Part shown: one piece after another, positions 1-6,861 of the stretch
Layout of the letters: the number at the start of each line of letters is the position of its first letter
Numbering within the stretch: position 1 is the first letter of the stretch
NCBI RefSeq assembly: GCF_013369485.1
Contig: NZ_JABWEB010000010.1
Span: forward strand, 124,001-188,000
Length of the DNA: 64,000 nt
Direction: 5' to 3'
From: Massilia sp. BJB1822
GTDB lineage: Bacteria > Pseudomonadota > Gammaproteobacteria > Burkholderiales > Burkholderiaceae_D
Translations under genes and position numbers: made by a program
Notes under the pieces: model-generated
What the model was told of the DNA's origin: nothing
Databases searched by the model: none
Seen by the model: the letters and a program-made list of their open reading frames with translations, nothing else

Positions 1-22
1 CAATACCGATGATTTTGCCCAT
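1..22 (-). CDS. dnaK: DnaK chaperone (Hsp70), first 7 codons only
   Basis: Only the first codons lie in the window: on the minus strand they read MGKIIGI, the conserved beginning of DnaK, and the gene runs off the left edge. A good ribosome-binding site (AGGAAG) sits a few bases upstream of the ATG. grpE is immediately upstream on the same strand, the usual grpE-dnaK order in betaproteobacteria. DnaK is the ATP-dependent cytoplasmic Hsp70 chaperone and GrpE is its nucleotide exchange factor. The call rests on seven residues plus synteny, so it is strong but not complete. Confidence 0.88.
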
Positions 23-62
23 GATTTATTCTTCCTATTTACTAAAGTTTCAGATAGTTCTT

Positions 63-91
63 ATATGTGGAAACGCTGTATCGTTTTCAAG
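63..91 (-). promoter_or_regulatory. Sigma-32 (RpoH) heat-shock promoter of dnaK
   Basis: On the minus strand, CTTGAAA (91-85), a 14-bp spacer and CCACATAT (70-63) closely match the RpoH consensus CTTGAAA-N13/14-CCCCATnT. The predicted start is about 30 nt upstream of the dnaK ATG. The promoter lies in the grpE-dnaK gap, so dnaK can be induced independently of grpE. Confidence 0.75.
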
Positions 92-108
92 TGCTCAAAC
101 AAACGGCA

Positions 109-654
109 TTATTTCGGCTGAGCGGCCGTGACGATGGCCGGACGCAGCAGGCGGTCGGCAATCATATAACCTTTTTGCAATACAGCAACAACGGTATTGG
201 CTTCCTGATCGGCCGGCACGACGGCCACGGCCTGGTGGCGGTTCGGGTCGAGCTTTTCGCCCTGGGCCGGCATGATTTCGATCAGACGGTTCTTTTCGAA
301 GGCGGAATTGAGCTGTTTCAGCGTCATTTCCACGCCTTCCTTCAGCGATTCCAGGGTCGGCGCCTCGACTTTCAGGGCCATTTCCAGGCTGTCCTTGACC
401 GGCACCATGGCTTCGGCAAAGCTTTCCACGGCAAATTTGTGCGCTTTCGCCACATCTTCCTGGGCGCGGCGGCGGATATTGTCGGCCTCGGCCTTGGCGC
501 GCATGAAGGCGTCCTGCATCTCGGCGATGCGCGCTTCGGCGCTGGCCAGTTGCTCTTCCAGACTTGGAACGGCAGGTTCAGCAGGTGCCGCCGGCTGGGC
601 CTGCACCGGCTCCGCCTCTTGATTAGGCACGGCCTGATTTTCCTGATCTTGCAT
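109..654 (-). CDS. grpE: Nucleotide exchange factor GrpE
   Basis: The 181-residue product is GrpE, the cytoplasmic ADP/ATP exchange factor of DnaK. The N-terminal ~40 residues are Gln/Pro/Ala-rich and probably disordered. Next comes a long coiled coil (about 30-95, including the family pattern RAKAEADNIRRRAQED) and then the beta domain, ending with the typical GYMIADRLLRPAIVTAA segment. Length is normal for the family. The ATG at 654 has an AGGAGT ribosome-binding site about 8 nt upstream. It has its own sigma-32 promoter and is followed by dnaK with a further sigma-32 promoter in between. Confidence 0.96.
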   Translation of the reverse strand: MQDQENQAVPNQEAEPVQAQPAAPAEPAVPSLEEQLASAEARIAEMQDAFMRAKAEADNIRRRAQEDVAKAHKFAVESFAEAMVPVKDSLEMALKVEAPTLESLKEGVEMTLKQLNSAFEKNRLIEIMPAQGEKLDPNRHQAVAVVPADQEANTVVAVLQKGYMIADRLLRPAIVTAAQPK

Positions 655-711
655 CTAAAAGACTCCTACTATCGTGAATGTTAGTTTTTTGTCCGGATAC
701 CACTGGGCGGG

Positions 712-739
712 AAATGGGGATCCTGCGCTGGTTTTCAAG
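712..739 (-). promoter_or_regulatory. Sigma-32 (RpoH) heat-shock promoter of grpE
   Basis: On the minus strand, CTTGAAA (739-733), a 13-bp spacer and CCCCATTT (719-712) match the RpoH consensus almost perfectly. Transcription would start near 705, leaving a leader of about 50 nt before the grpE ATG at 654. Confidence 0.82.
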
Positions 740-850
740 AGCAGGCGGGGCCATATGTAAGAAGCGATTTACAATTTCGCAACATTCCCGACATAGGTTT
801 TTAGCCCGCAGCGGCTAAGATGAAAACTGAACCGCGCTCTGGAAACCGCC

Positions 851-937
851 ATGAAACTGTCCCTCGTCACAGTCACCCTGCTCGCCTACATCGTGCTGGC
901 GACGGCGTGGATCTGCTATACCGAACTGTTACCCTGA
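851..937 (+). CDS. Possible 28-residue single-pass membrane peptide
   Basis: A short frame from ATG 851 to TGA 937 encodes 28 residues that are nearly all hydrophobic: MKLS, then a Val/Leu/Ala-rich stretch, then WICYTELLP. A weak purine-rich ribosome-binding site (GGAAA) lies 5-6 nt upstream. It looks like a small single-pass membrane protein, but no family is recognised and codon statistics on 28 codons prove little. It sits alone between the divergent heat-shock promoter of grpE and the 3' end of hemH. The rest of this 369-base gap (740-850 and 938-1023) holds no other feature I can support. Confidence 0.32.
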   Translation: MKLSLVTVTLLAYIVLATAWICYTELLP

Positions 938-1023
938 CCGAGTATTGTAACAGGCTGGCACTCGCCACCGGCAAGTGCTGATTACGCCCGGCGCCCCAGC
1001 GGCGCCCGGTGCCAGGGCCGCTG

Positions 1024-2133
1024 TCAGGCCTCCGCGCCCAGTTGCAGGGCAGCGGCGCGCGAGGCTTCCGCCGCCTTTTTGTGCAGCTCGCGCTGGGCCG
1101 CCGTCTGCAGGGTCGGCCAGCCGATGATGTGCTGCTCGGCAATTTCAGCCAGGGCCGCGATCCAGGCCGGATCTTCGTTCAGGCAGGGGATATAGTGGAA
1201 TTCCTGGCCGCCGGCCGCCTCGAAGTCGGCACGCACCTCCATGGCGATCTCTTCCAGCGTTTCCAGACAATCGCTGGTGAAGCCGGGACAGATCACGTCA
1301 AGGCGGCGCGCGCCCTGGCGCGCCAGCGCCTGCACCGTCGGCGCCGTGTAGGGCTGCAACCACTCGGCCTTGCCGAAACGGGACTGGAAAGTGACCACAT
1401 AATCGTCGGCGCCCAGCTTGAGGCGGGCAGCCAGCAGGCGCGCCGTCTTCATGCACTCGCAATGGTAGGGGTCGCCCAGCAGCAGGGTGCGCTTGGGCAC
1501 ACCGTGGAAGCTCATCACCAGCTTATCGGGGCGGCCATGCTGCTCCCAATGCGCCTCGACCGACTCGGCCAGCGCGCCGATATAGCCCTCATGCTCGTGA
1601 TAATTGCGCACCAGGCGCAGTTCCGGCACGTTGCGGATGTGCTTATAGTGGGCAAACACCGCGTCATAGATGGACGCCGTGGTCGTGCCCGAATACTGGG
1701 GATAGGCCGGCAGGATGGCGATGCGCTCGCAGCCCTCGGCCTTGAGCTTGGCCAGCACCTCGGGCAGCGAAGGCGAGCCGTAGCGCATGGCCATGGCCAC
1801 CGTCAGCTCGCTGTGGCCGCGTTCGGCCAGCGCCTCCTGTAAAAGACGGGCCTGGGCCTGGGTATGGACTTTCAGCGGCGAACCCTCGCGCGTCCAGATC
1901 GACGCATACTTATGCGCCGACTGTCCCGAGCGGAAAGGCAGGATCGCCCCGTTCAGGATCAGCCACCAGAGTGCGCGCGGAATCTCCACCACGCGCGGAT
2001 CCCACAAAAACTCCCGCAGATAGCGGCGCAGCGCGCCCCGGGATGGCGCATCCGGCGTCCCCAGATTAACGAGAACGATAGCGCTGCGAGAAGTGCTGCC
2101 GTGGGCAAAAGGTGGCTCTTTAGCGAAAGACAT
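1024..2133 (-). CDS. hemH: Ferrochelatase
   Basis: HemH inserts Fe2+ into protoporphyrin IX, the last step of heme synthesis, in the cytoplasm or at the inner membrane. The protein begins with AIVLVNLGTPDAPS after a short leader and contains the family's substrate-cleft elements, including MRYGSPS, AYPQYSGTTTAS, VMSFHGVPKR (with the catalytic His) and the CPGFTSDCLETLEEI region. I chose the ATG at 2133 (369 residues) because it matches the usual N-terminus and a TATAAT box lies at 2173-2168; in-frame starts upstream (2169, 2187) would add residues not seen in the family. HemJ, which acts one step earlier, is encoded elsewhere in this window (56707-57135). Confidence 0.95.
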   Translation of the reverse strand: MSFAKEPPFAHGSTSRSAIVLVNLGTPDAPSRGALRRYLREFLWDPRVVEIPRALWWLILNGAILPFRSGQSAHKYASIWTREGSPLKVHTQAQARLLQEALAERGHSELTVAMAMRYGSPSLPEVLAKLKAEGCERIAILPAYPQYSGTTTASIYDAVFAHYKHIRNVPELRLVRNYHEHEGYIGALAESVEAHWEQHGRPDKLVMSFHGVPKRTLLLGDPYHCECMKTARLLAARLKLGADDYVVTFQSRFGKAEWLQPYTAPTVQALARQGARRLDVICPGFTSDCLETLEEIAMEVRADFEAAGGQEFHYIPCLNEDPAWIAALAEIAEQHIIGWPTLQTAAQRELHKKAAEASRAAALQLGAEA

Positions 2134-2167
2134 AAACCCCGTCGAAGAAAGTCCAGGAAAGCCCTCC

Positions 2168-2173
2168 ATTATA
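2168..2173 (-). promoter_or_regulatory. -10 box upstream of hemH
   Basis: A perfect TATAAT lies on the minus strand 35 nt before the hemH ATG at 2133. No convincing -35 hexamer is visible 16-18 bp upstream. It sits between the repeat array and hemH, so hemH is probably transcribed separately from nadK-recN. Confidence 0.45.
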
Positions 2174-2190
2174 GTGCCCCACCCCACCGT

Positions 2191-2365
2191 TTGCGCCAGA
2201 TCAAAGAATGTCCCACCCTGGTGTCAGGCACGAAGGTCGGACATTTTTTGCGCTAGATCAAAGAATGTCCGACTCTAGTGCCTGACACCAAGGTGAGACA
2301 TTTTTTGCGCCAGATCAAAGAATGTCCGACCGTGGTGCCTGGCACCAGGGTGGGACATTCTTTGA
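2191..2365. repeat. Three tandem copies of a 57-bp palindromic repeat
   Basis: Units start at 2191, 2248 and 2305, an exact 57-bp period. Each has the form TTGCGCCAGATCAAAGAATGTC, then a short variable part, a central GTGTCAGGCAC or its reverse complement GTGCCTGACAC, then GGACATTCTTT. Arms within a unit are complementary, and the centre flips orientation between the first and second units, as in REP/BIME arrays. The same family occurs at 37717-37845. The third unit is followed by GATCAA, which contains the recN stop codon. A transcript crossing the array would form strong hairpins, so it may act as a terminator for recN. Confidence 0.85.
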
Positions 2366-2371
2366 GGTAGA

Positions 2372-4024
2372 TCAAGAGGCGAGCAGTTCGCGGGCGTGCT
2401 GGCGGGTGGTGGCGGTGATTTCGAGGCCGCCGAGCATGCGGGCGACTTCTTCGACGCGGGCGGTGGCGTCCAGCACGTCGATGCGGGAGGCGGTTTTGCC
2501 GTTGTCGAGCGTGCTCTTGGCGACCTGGAAGTGCTGGTTGGCCTGGCTGGCCACTTGCGGCAGATGGGTGACGCATAGGACTTGGCGTTCCTGGCCGAGC
2601 TTCTTCAGCAGGCGGCCCACCACTTCGGCTACGCCGCCGCCGATGCCGCTGTCGACTTCGTCGAAGATCAGGGTCGGCGTGGTGGTGGCTTTGGAGGTGA
2701 TCACGGAAATGGCCAGCGAAATCCGGGCCAGCTCGCCGCCGGAGGCGACCTTGGCCAGCGGCCGGGCGGCGACGCCGGCATGGCCGGCCACCATGAATTC
2801 GACTTGTTCCACGCCTTTGGCGCTCGGCTCGCCAGGATGCAGGGCGATTTCGAAGCGGCCGCCGGTCATGTTCAGCTCCTGCATGGCCTTGGTCACGGCT
2901 TCGCCCAGCTGGCGCGCGGCCACCGTGCGGGTTTGCGTGAGCTGGGCGGCAGCATCCAGATACACGGCTTTGAGCTTTTCTTCCTGCTGGCGCAGGCCGT
3001 CGATGTCGCTGGCGTCGGCCAGTTGGCCGAGTTTGGCCGTGAGCTTGGCATGCTCTTCCGGCAGCTCTTCGGGGTCGACGCGGAATTTGCGCGCGGTCGA
3101 GTGCAGCGCTTCCATGCGGGCATCGACCTGACGCAGACGGTCGGGATCAAGTTCGACGCGGTCGAGATAGGTGTTCAGGGCGTACACCGATTCCTGCAGC
3201 TGGATGCGGGCCGATTCGATCAGGTCGACCACGGGCTGCAGTTCGCCGTCGACGGCGACCAGCTTGCCCAGCTTCTGGTTCAAGGCCGAGAGTTGGGAGA
3301 CGATGGGCTGCTCGTCCGATTCGGAAATCACGGCCAGCGCTTCCTGCGCGCCTTCGAGCAGGCTGGCGGCGTGCGACAGGCGGCTGTGCTCGTGGCTGAT
3401 GTCGGCCCATTCGCCGGGCTTGGCGGCCAGCTTGTCGAGTTCGCCGACCTGCCATTCCAGGCGCTCGCGCTCGTACAGCACATTGGCGGCATTGGTTTCG
3501 AATTCTTCCAGCTGGCGCGCCAACGCGCGCCAGGCTTTATAGGCCACGCCGACCTCGCGCACATTGGGCGCGGCGCCGGACTGGTTGTCGAGCAGTTCGC
3601 GCTGGGCCTCGGTTTTCAGCAGGGACTGGTGGGCGTGCTGGCCGTGGATGTCGACCAGCAGATCGCCCAGTTCGCGCAGCTGGGCGGCGGTGGCGGCCAC
3701 GCCGTTGATGAAGGCTTTCGAGCGGCCGGCATTGTCGATCACGCGGCGCAGCAGGGCGCCGCCTTCGTCGGCCGCGAATTCGTTGGCGGCCAGCCATTCG
3801 GCGGCCTGCGGCGTGACGGTGAAATCGGCCGTGATGTCGGCCTTGGCCGCGCCTTCGCGCACGATGCTGGCGTCGCCGCGTCCGCCCAGCGCCAGGGTCA
3901 GGGCATCGATCAGGATGGATTTGCCGGCTCCTGTTTCTCCGGTGAAGACGGCAAAGCCGGCGGAAAATTCCAGTTCAATCGTATCGACAATGACGAAATC
4001 GCGGATGGACAGTGTACGCAGCAT
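2372..4024 (-). CDS. recN: DNA repair protein RecN
   Basis: RecN is an SMC-like ATPase that works with RecA in double-strand break repair. The 550-residue product starts MLRTLSIRDFVIVDTIELEF and has a Walker A motif GETGAGKS (near residue 30). A long coiled-coil middle follows, then the C-terminal ABC signature KVASGGELARISLA, Walker B TLIFDEVDSGIGG and VTHLPQVASQA. Length is typical. It follows nadK by 17 nt on the same strand, so the two genes form an operon; a LexA-like operator ahead of nadK would place recN under SOS control. The stop codon lies in the edge motif of the adjoining 57-bp repeat array. Confidence 0.97.
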   Translation of the reverse strand: MLRTLSIRDFVIVDTIELEFSAGFAVFTGETGAGKSILIDALTLALGGRGDASIVREGAAKADITADFTVTPQAAEWLAANEFAADEGGALLRRVIDNAGRSKAFINGVAATAAQLRELGDLLVDIHGQHAHQSLLKTEAQRELLDNQSGAAPNVREVGVAYKAWRALARQLEEFETNAANVLYERERLEWQVGELDKLAAKPGEWADISHEHSRLSHAASLLEGAQEALAVISESDEQPIVSQLSALNQKLGKLVAVDGELQPVVDLIESARIQLQESVYALNTYLDRVELDPDRLRQVDARMEALHSTARKFRVDPEELPEEHAKLTAKLGQLADASDIDGLRQQEEKLKAVYLDAAAQLTQTRTVAARQLGEAVTKAMQELNMTGGRFEIALHPGEPSAKGVEQVEFMVAGHAGVAARPLAKVASGGELARISLAISVITSKATTTPTLIFDEVDSGIGGGVAEVVGRLLKKLGQERQVLCVTHLPQVASQANQHFQVAKSTLDNGKTASRIDVLDATARVEEVARMLGGLEITATTRQHARELLAS

Positions 4025-4041
4025 AGTCTCAAGGAGGATGG

Positions 4042-4941
4042 TTAAACTTTGCCGTCGGTGGACGGGTATTCGTTCCAGTGCAGCTTTTCGCGCAGGGTGT
4101 TGTAGTAGCTCCAGTGCTCGGGATGCAGGAAGGTGATGGCATGCGGCGAACGCTGGATGTGGATGCGGTCCTGCGGCATCAGGCTGGCGAAGGTCTGCAT
4201 ATCGAAGTTGACGGTGATGTCGCGCCCGCGCTTGATTTCGATGACGATCTGGCTGGAGTCGGGCAGCACGATGGGCCGGTTGGACAGCGCATGCGGCGCG
4301 ATCGGCACCATGACGATGCCGCCCAGGGTCGGATGCAGCAGCGGCCCGCCGGCCGACAGGGCATAGGCGGTGGAACCGGTGGGCGTGGCGACGATCAGGC
4401 CATCGGAACGCTGGTTGTACATGAAGTGCTCGTCGACGTCGACGCTCAGCTCGGCCATGCCGGCGCCCGCGCCGCGCGAGACCACCACGTCATTGACCGC
4501 CATGCCCACATGGATGGCCACGCCGTCGCGCATGACGCGCCCTTCGAGCAGGGTGCGGCGCTCGGCCTCGTAGCTGCCGCTGAGGATCTGGCCCAGCACG
4601 GGCAGCATGTCTTCCAGCGGAATATCGGTCATGAAGCCGAGGCGGCCCTGGTTGATGCCGATCAGCGGCACATCGTAGGGCGCCAGCTGGCGCGCCAGGC
4701 CCAGCATGGTGCCGTCGCCGCCCATGACGATGGCGGCATCGGCCTGTTCGCCGATTTCCTGCACGCTCATGACGGCGATGCCGGGCATGCCCAGGTGCTC
4801 GGCCGTGGCCTGCTCGAAGACGACGCGGCGGCCCGACGCCTGCAGGAAGGCGAGCAGGCTGCCGACCGACTCCTCGATGCCGGCGGTATTCGGTCTGACG
4901 ACCAGCGCGATGGTGTTAAAGCTGGCAGGCGTGGCGGGCAT
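4042..4941 (-). CDS. nadK: NAD kinase
   Basis: NadK phosphorylates NAD+ to NADP+ in the cytoplasm. The 299-residue product carries the family motif VMGGDGTMLG, the NQGRLGFMTD segment, and the NDVVVSRG and TPTGSTAYALSAGGP motifs that bind NAD. I chose ATG 4941 (MPATPASFN), because the in-frame extension upstream encodes a Cys-rich sequence unlike the family. The ribosome-binding site there is weak. The gene is followed at 17 nt by recN. The upstream region shared with the divergent VOC gene contains a LexA-like palindrome at 5050-5069. Confidence 0.95.
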   Translation of the reverse strand: MPATPASFNTIALVVRPNTAGIEESVGSLLAFLQASGRRVVFEQATAEHLGMPGIAVMSVQEIGEQADAAIVMGGDGTMLGLARQLAPYDVPLIGINQGRLGFMTDIPLEDMLPVLGQILSGSYEAERRTLLEGRVMRDGVAIHVGMAVNDVVVSRGAGAGMAELSVDVDEHFMYNQRSDGLIVATPTGSTAYALSAGGPLLHPTLGGIVMVPIAPHALSNRPIVLPDSSQIVIEIKRGRDITVNFDMQTFASLMPQDRIHIQRSPHAITFLHPEHWSYYNTLREKLHWNEYPSTDGKV

Positions 4942-5049
4942 ATCAATCTCGTAAAAATATGGGGGTAGCAACACGCAGCAGAGTAAACCATAATGCAGGC
5001 TTCCGCCACGGATGGCTACGCATCTGCGGGATGCCGTGCTCGCCGGGAA

Positions 5050-5069
5050 CACTGTATATGCAAACAGTA
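5050..5069. promoter_or_regulatory. LexA-like SOS operator between nadK-recN and VOC gene
   Basis: CACTGTATATGCAAACAGTA has the CTG-N10-CAG core (5052-5067) and matches the gammaproteobacterial LexA consensus at about 16 of 20 positions. On the minus strand it overlaps a plausible promoter (TTGCAC, 16 bp, TATACA) reading towards nadK-recN. recN is a classical SOS gene in many bacteria, which makes the site credible. It could also affect the divergent VOC gene starting at 5110. Confidence 0.68.
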
Positions 5070-5109
5070 TATCAGTGCAAGACTGTCAGTACAACAACAG
5101 GAGAATGGC

Positions 5110-5487
5110 ATGGCAAAAGCGCTGGGCGTGGGCGGCATCTTTTTCAAATCGAAAGATCCGCAAGCCCTGATGAGCTGGTATCAGACCTGGCTGGGCCTGC
5201 CGGTCGAAGGCGGCGAGTACGCAAGCTTCGCGCCATCCTCCATGCCCGAAGGCAGCAGCACCGTCTTCAGCGCCTTCAAGGCCAATACCGGCTATTTCGC
5301 GCCGTCCAAGCGCGAGTTCATGTTCAATCTGCTGGTGGACGATCTGGACGGCGCCCTGCGCCAGGTGGCCGAGGGCGGCGCCGAGCTGGTGGGCGATGTC
5401 CAGACTTTCGATTATGGCCGCTTCGGCTGGTTCCTCGACCCGGACGGTAATAAGGTCGAGCTGTGGCAGCCGGCTGCCAAGGGCTGA
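5110..5487 (+). CDS. VOC-superfamily (glyoxalase-like) protein
   Basis: The 125-residue product has the single-module glyoxalase/bleomycin-resistance fold: FFKSKDPQALMSWYQTWLGLP at the N-terminus and FGWFLDPDGNKVELWQP at the C-terminus, the latter holding the usual final metal-ligand Glu. The other canonical metal ligands are not clear, so the reaction cannot be named. The ATG at 5110 is preceded by AGGAG at a good distance; a longer in-frame start at 4993 would cross the LexA-like site and promoter. It is transcribed divergently from nadK and converges with the DUF3667 gene. Confidence 0.82.
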   Translation: MAKALGVGGIFFKSKDPQALMSWYQTWLGLPVEGGEYASFAPSSMPEGSSTVFSAFKANTGYFAPSKREFMFNLLVDDLDGALRQVAEGGAELVGDVQTFDYGRFGWFLDPDGNKVELWQPAAKG

Positions 5488-5509
5488 GCCGGCCGCGACC
5501 CGCAAGCGC

Positions 5510-6457
5510 TTAGTGGGCGGCGGACGCGCCCGCCATCATCGCCGCCATGATGGCGATACTTAATGAAATCAGGTGCAGCAGCATCAGGCCGGACCAGCGC
5601 AGCAGGGTGGCGCGGCGGCTGCCGCCGTACACGCGGCGCATGGCCCAGGGCAGGTAGCCGGCCAGCCAGCAAAACAGCACGAAGCGCACGTAGCCCTGGC
5701 TGATCAGGGTCAGGGCGCCGAACATGATGAAGGCGAAGGCATTGGTGTGCAGGGCGAACAGCAGGTGTTCGCCAAAGCGCCGGCCGCTGCCGATGTAGAG
5801 CACTTTCAGATAGAAGGCGAACAGCGGCATCATCAGGAAGACGGCGTAGGGGGCGTATTTGTAGAAGCCGTCGCTCAGCGCATCGGTCTTTTTCTCCGAA
5901 CTCAGCTTATCAAAGCGCTCAATGCGCTCGGCGATGCTGGGCGCGTACTCGCGGATCTTGCCATCGGCCGGCGAGGCGGCGCGCGTCCCGATATTGACCT
6001 GCGACTTGCCCTTCTTCGCCTCGTCCTCGGACTGGGTTTGCACTGCGACAATGCTTTCCTTCTTCTCGTCCTCATCGTCGAAGTTCACGGCGGCGAAGCT
6101 GGAGAACTTGAGCACGGCGAAAAAGATGATGCTCAGGCTCAGATACAGGCGCAGCGGCTCGACATAGCGCTTGCGGCGGCCACGCAGGTATTCATTGGTC
6201 AGCAGGCCGGGACGGAACAGCAGGCGCGTGATGCTGCCCCACAGCCGCCCTTCCAGCGCCACGTAATGGCCGATGAATTCATGGGCGAATTCGCTGAAGC
6301 TGGGCGCATGCAGGCGCGTTTCCTGGCCGCAGTTGTGGCAGTAGTGACCACTTACCTGCGCGCCGCAGTTGCGGCATTCGGCGGGGGCGTCGTGGGGCAG
6401 TGCAGGCTGGGCAGCAGGGTTCACGCTTGTCTTTCTCAAAATATTTCCTACTAGCAT
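5510..6457 (-). CDS. DUF3667 zinc-ribbon membrane protein
   Basis: The product (315 residues from ATG 6457) has an N-terminal zinc ribbon (CRNCG and CHNCGQ, C-x2-C pairs 14 residues apart). The DUF3667 core follows: FAHEFIGHYVALEGRLWGSITRLLFRPGLLTNEYLRGRRKRYV (read here in two parts, the first ending at LLF). A charged loop and four or five hydrophobic segments make up the C-terminal half. It is an inner-membrane protein of unknown function. An in-frame ATG-like start at 6508 is possible but adds an unusual hydrophobic extension. It faces the VOC gene tail to tail with a 22-bp gap. Confidence 0.82.
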   Translation of the reverse strand: MLVGNILRKTSVNPAAQPALPHDAPAECRNCGAQVSGHYCHNCGQETRLHAPSFSEFAHEFIGHYVALEGRLWGSITRLLFRPGLLTNEYLRGRRKRYVEPLRLYLSLSIIFFAVLKFSSFAAVNFDDEDEKKESIVAVQTQSEDEAKKGKSQVNIGTRAASPADGKIREYAPSIAERIERFDKLSSEKKTDALSDGFYKYAPYAVFLMMPLFAFYLKVLYIGSGRRFGEHLLFALHTNAFAFIMFGALTLISQGYVRFVLFCWLAGYLPWAMRRVYGGSRRATLLRWSGLMLLHLISLSIAIMAAMMAGASAAH

Positions 6458-6579
6458 GCTACCGTCTTCATGCCAAAAAAGCACTAGGCTTAGGCATGGA
6501 TGCAACACTTCAAGCGGGCGACTGCGATCTGCGGCCTTGGCTAAGATGGTTTATTGCCAAGCTTTGCAGGGAGAGCGCC

Positions 6580-6852
6580 ATGAACCGCAAACCGCCAGCC
6601 AACAGCCAGGACCGCAAGGTGACGACCCAGGCGCCAGTCGGCCCCACCGGCGGCAAGCGCCTGCCGCACGAGCGCGACGAATCGCCTGAAGGCGTGCAGC
6701 ACCAGAAGCCGCGCAGCGTGATCCGCCAGGCCGCAGCGGACGTGGAACAGGGCCTGGTCGATACCGACCGCCGCGCCACGCCCGGCCTGCAGAAAGCGCC
6801 GCCCGGCAATGAGGCCCAGGCCCGCCCCCTGCCCGGCACCAAACGCGATTAA
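6580..6852 (+). CDS. Small hydrophilic protein of unknown function
   Basis: The 90-residue product is highly polar and rich in Pro, Gln, Arg and Lys, with no hydrophobic core, signal peptide or recognisable domain, so it is probably intrinsically disordered. The ATG at 6580 has a strong ribosome-binding site (GGGAGAG) 5-6 nt upstream, which supports translation. It ends 9 nt before the sorbosone-dehydrogenase-like gene, so the two are likely cotranscribed. I do not recognise a family. Divergent from the DUF3667 gene. Confidence 0.7.
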   Translation: MNRKPPANSQDRKVTTQAPVGPTGGKRLPHERDESPEGVQHQKPRSVIRQAAADVEQGLVDTDRRATPGLQKAPPGNEAQARPLPGTKRD

Positions 6853-6861
6853 GGACACGCC

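Noticed and set aside
985..1015. GC-rich inverted repeat after hemH as a terminator
   Set aside because: GGCGCC repeats could form a stem, but the pairing is imperfect and no T tract follows on the hemH strand.
2191..2365. CRISPR array
   Set aside because: Units are adjacent palindromes without unique spacers, only two or three copies, and no cas genes nearby.
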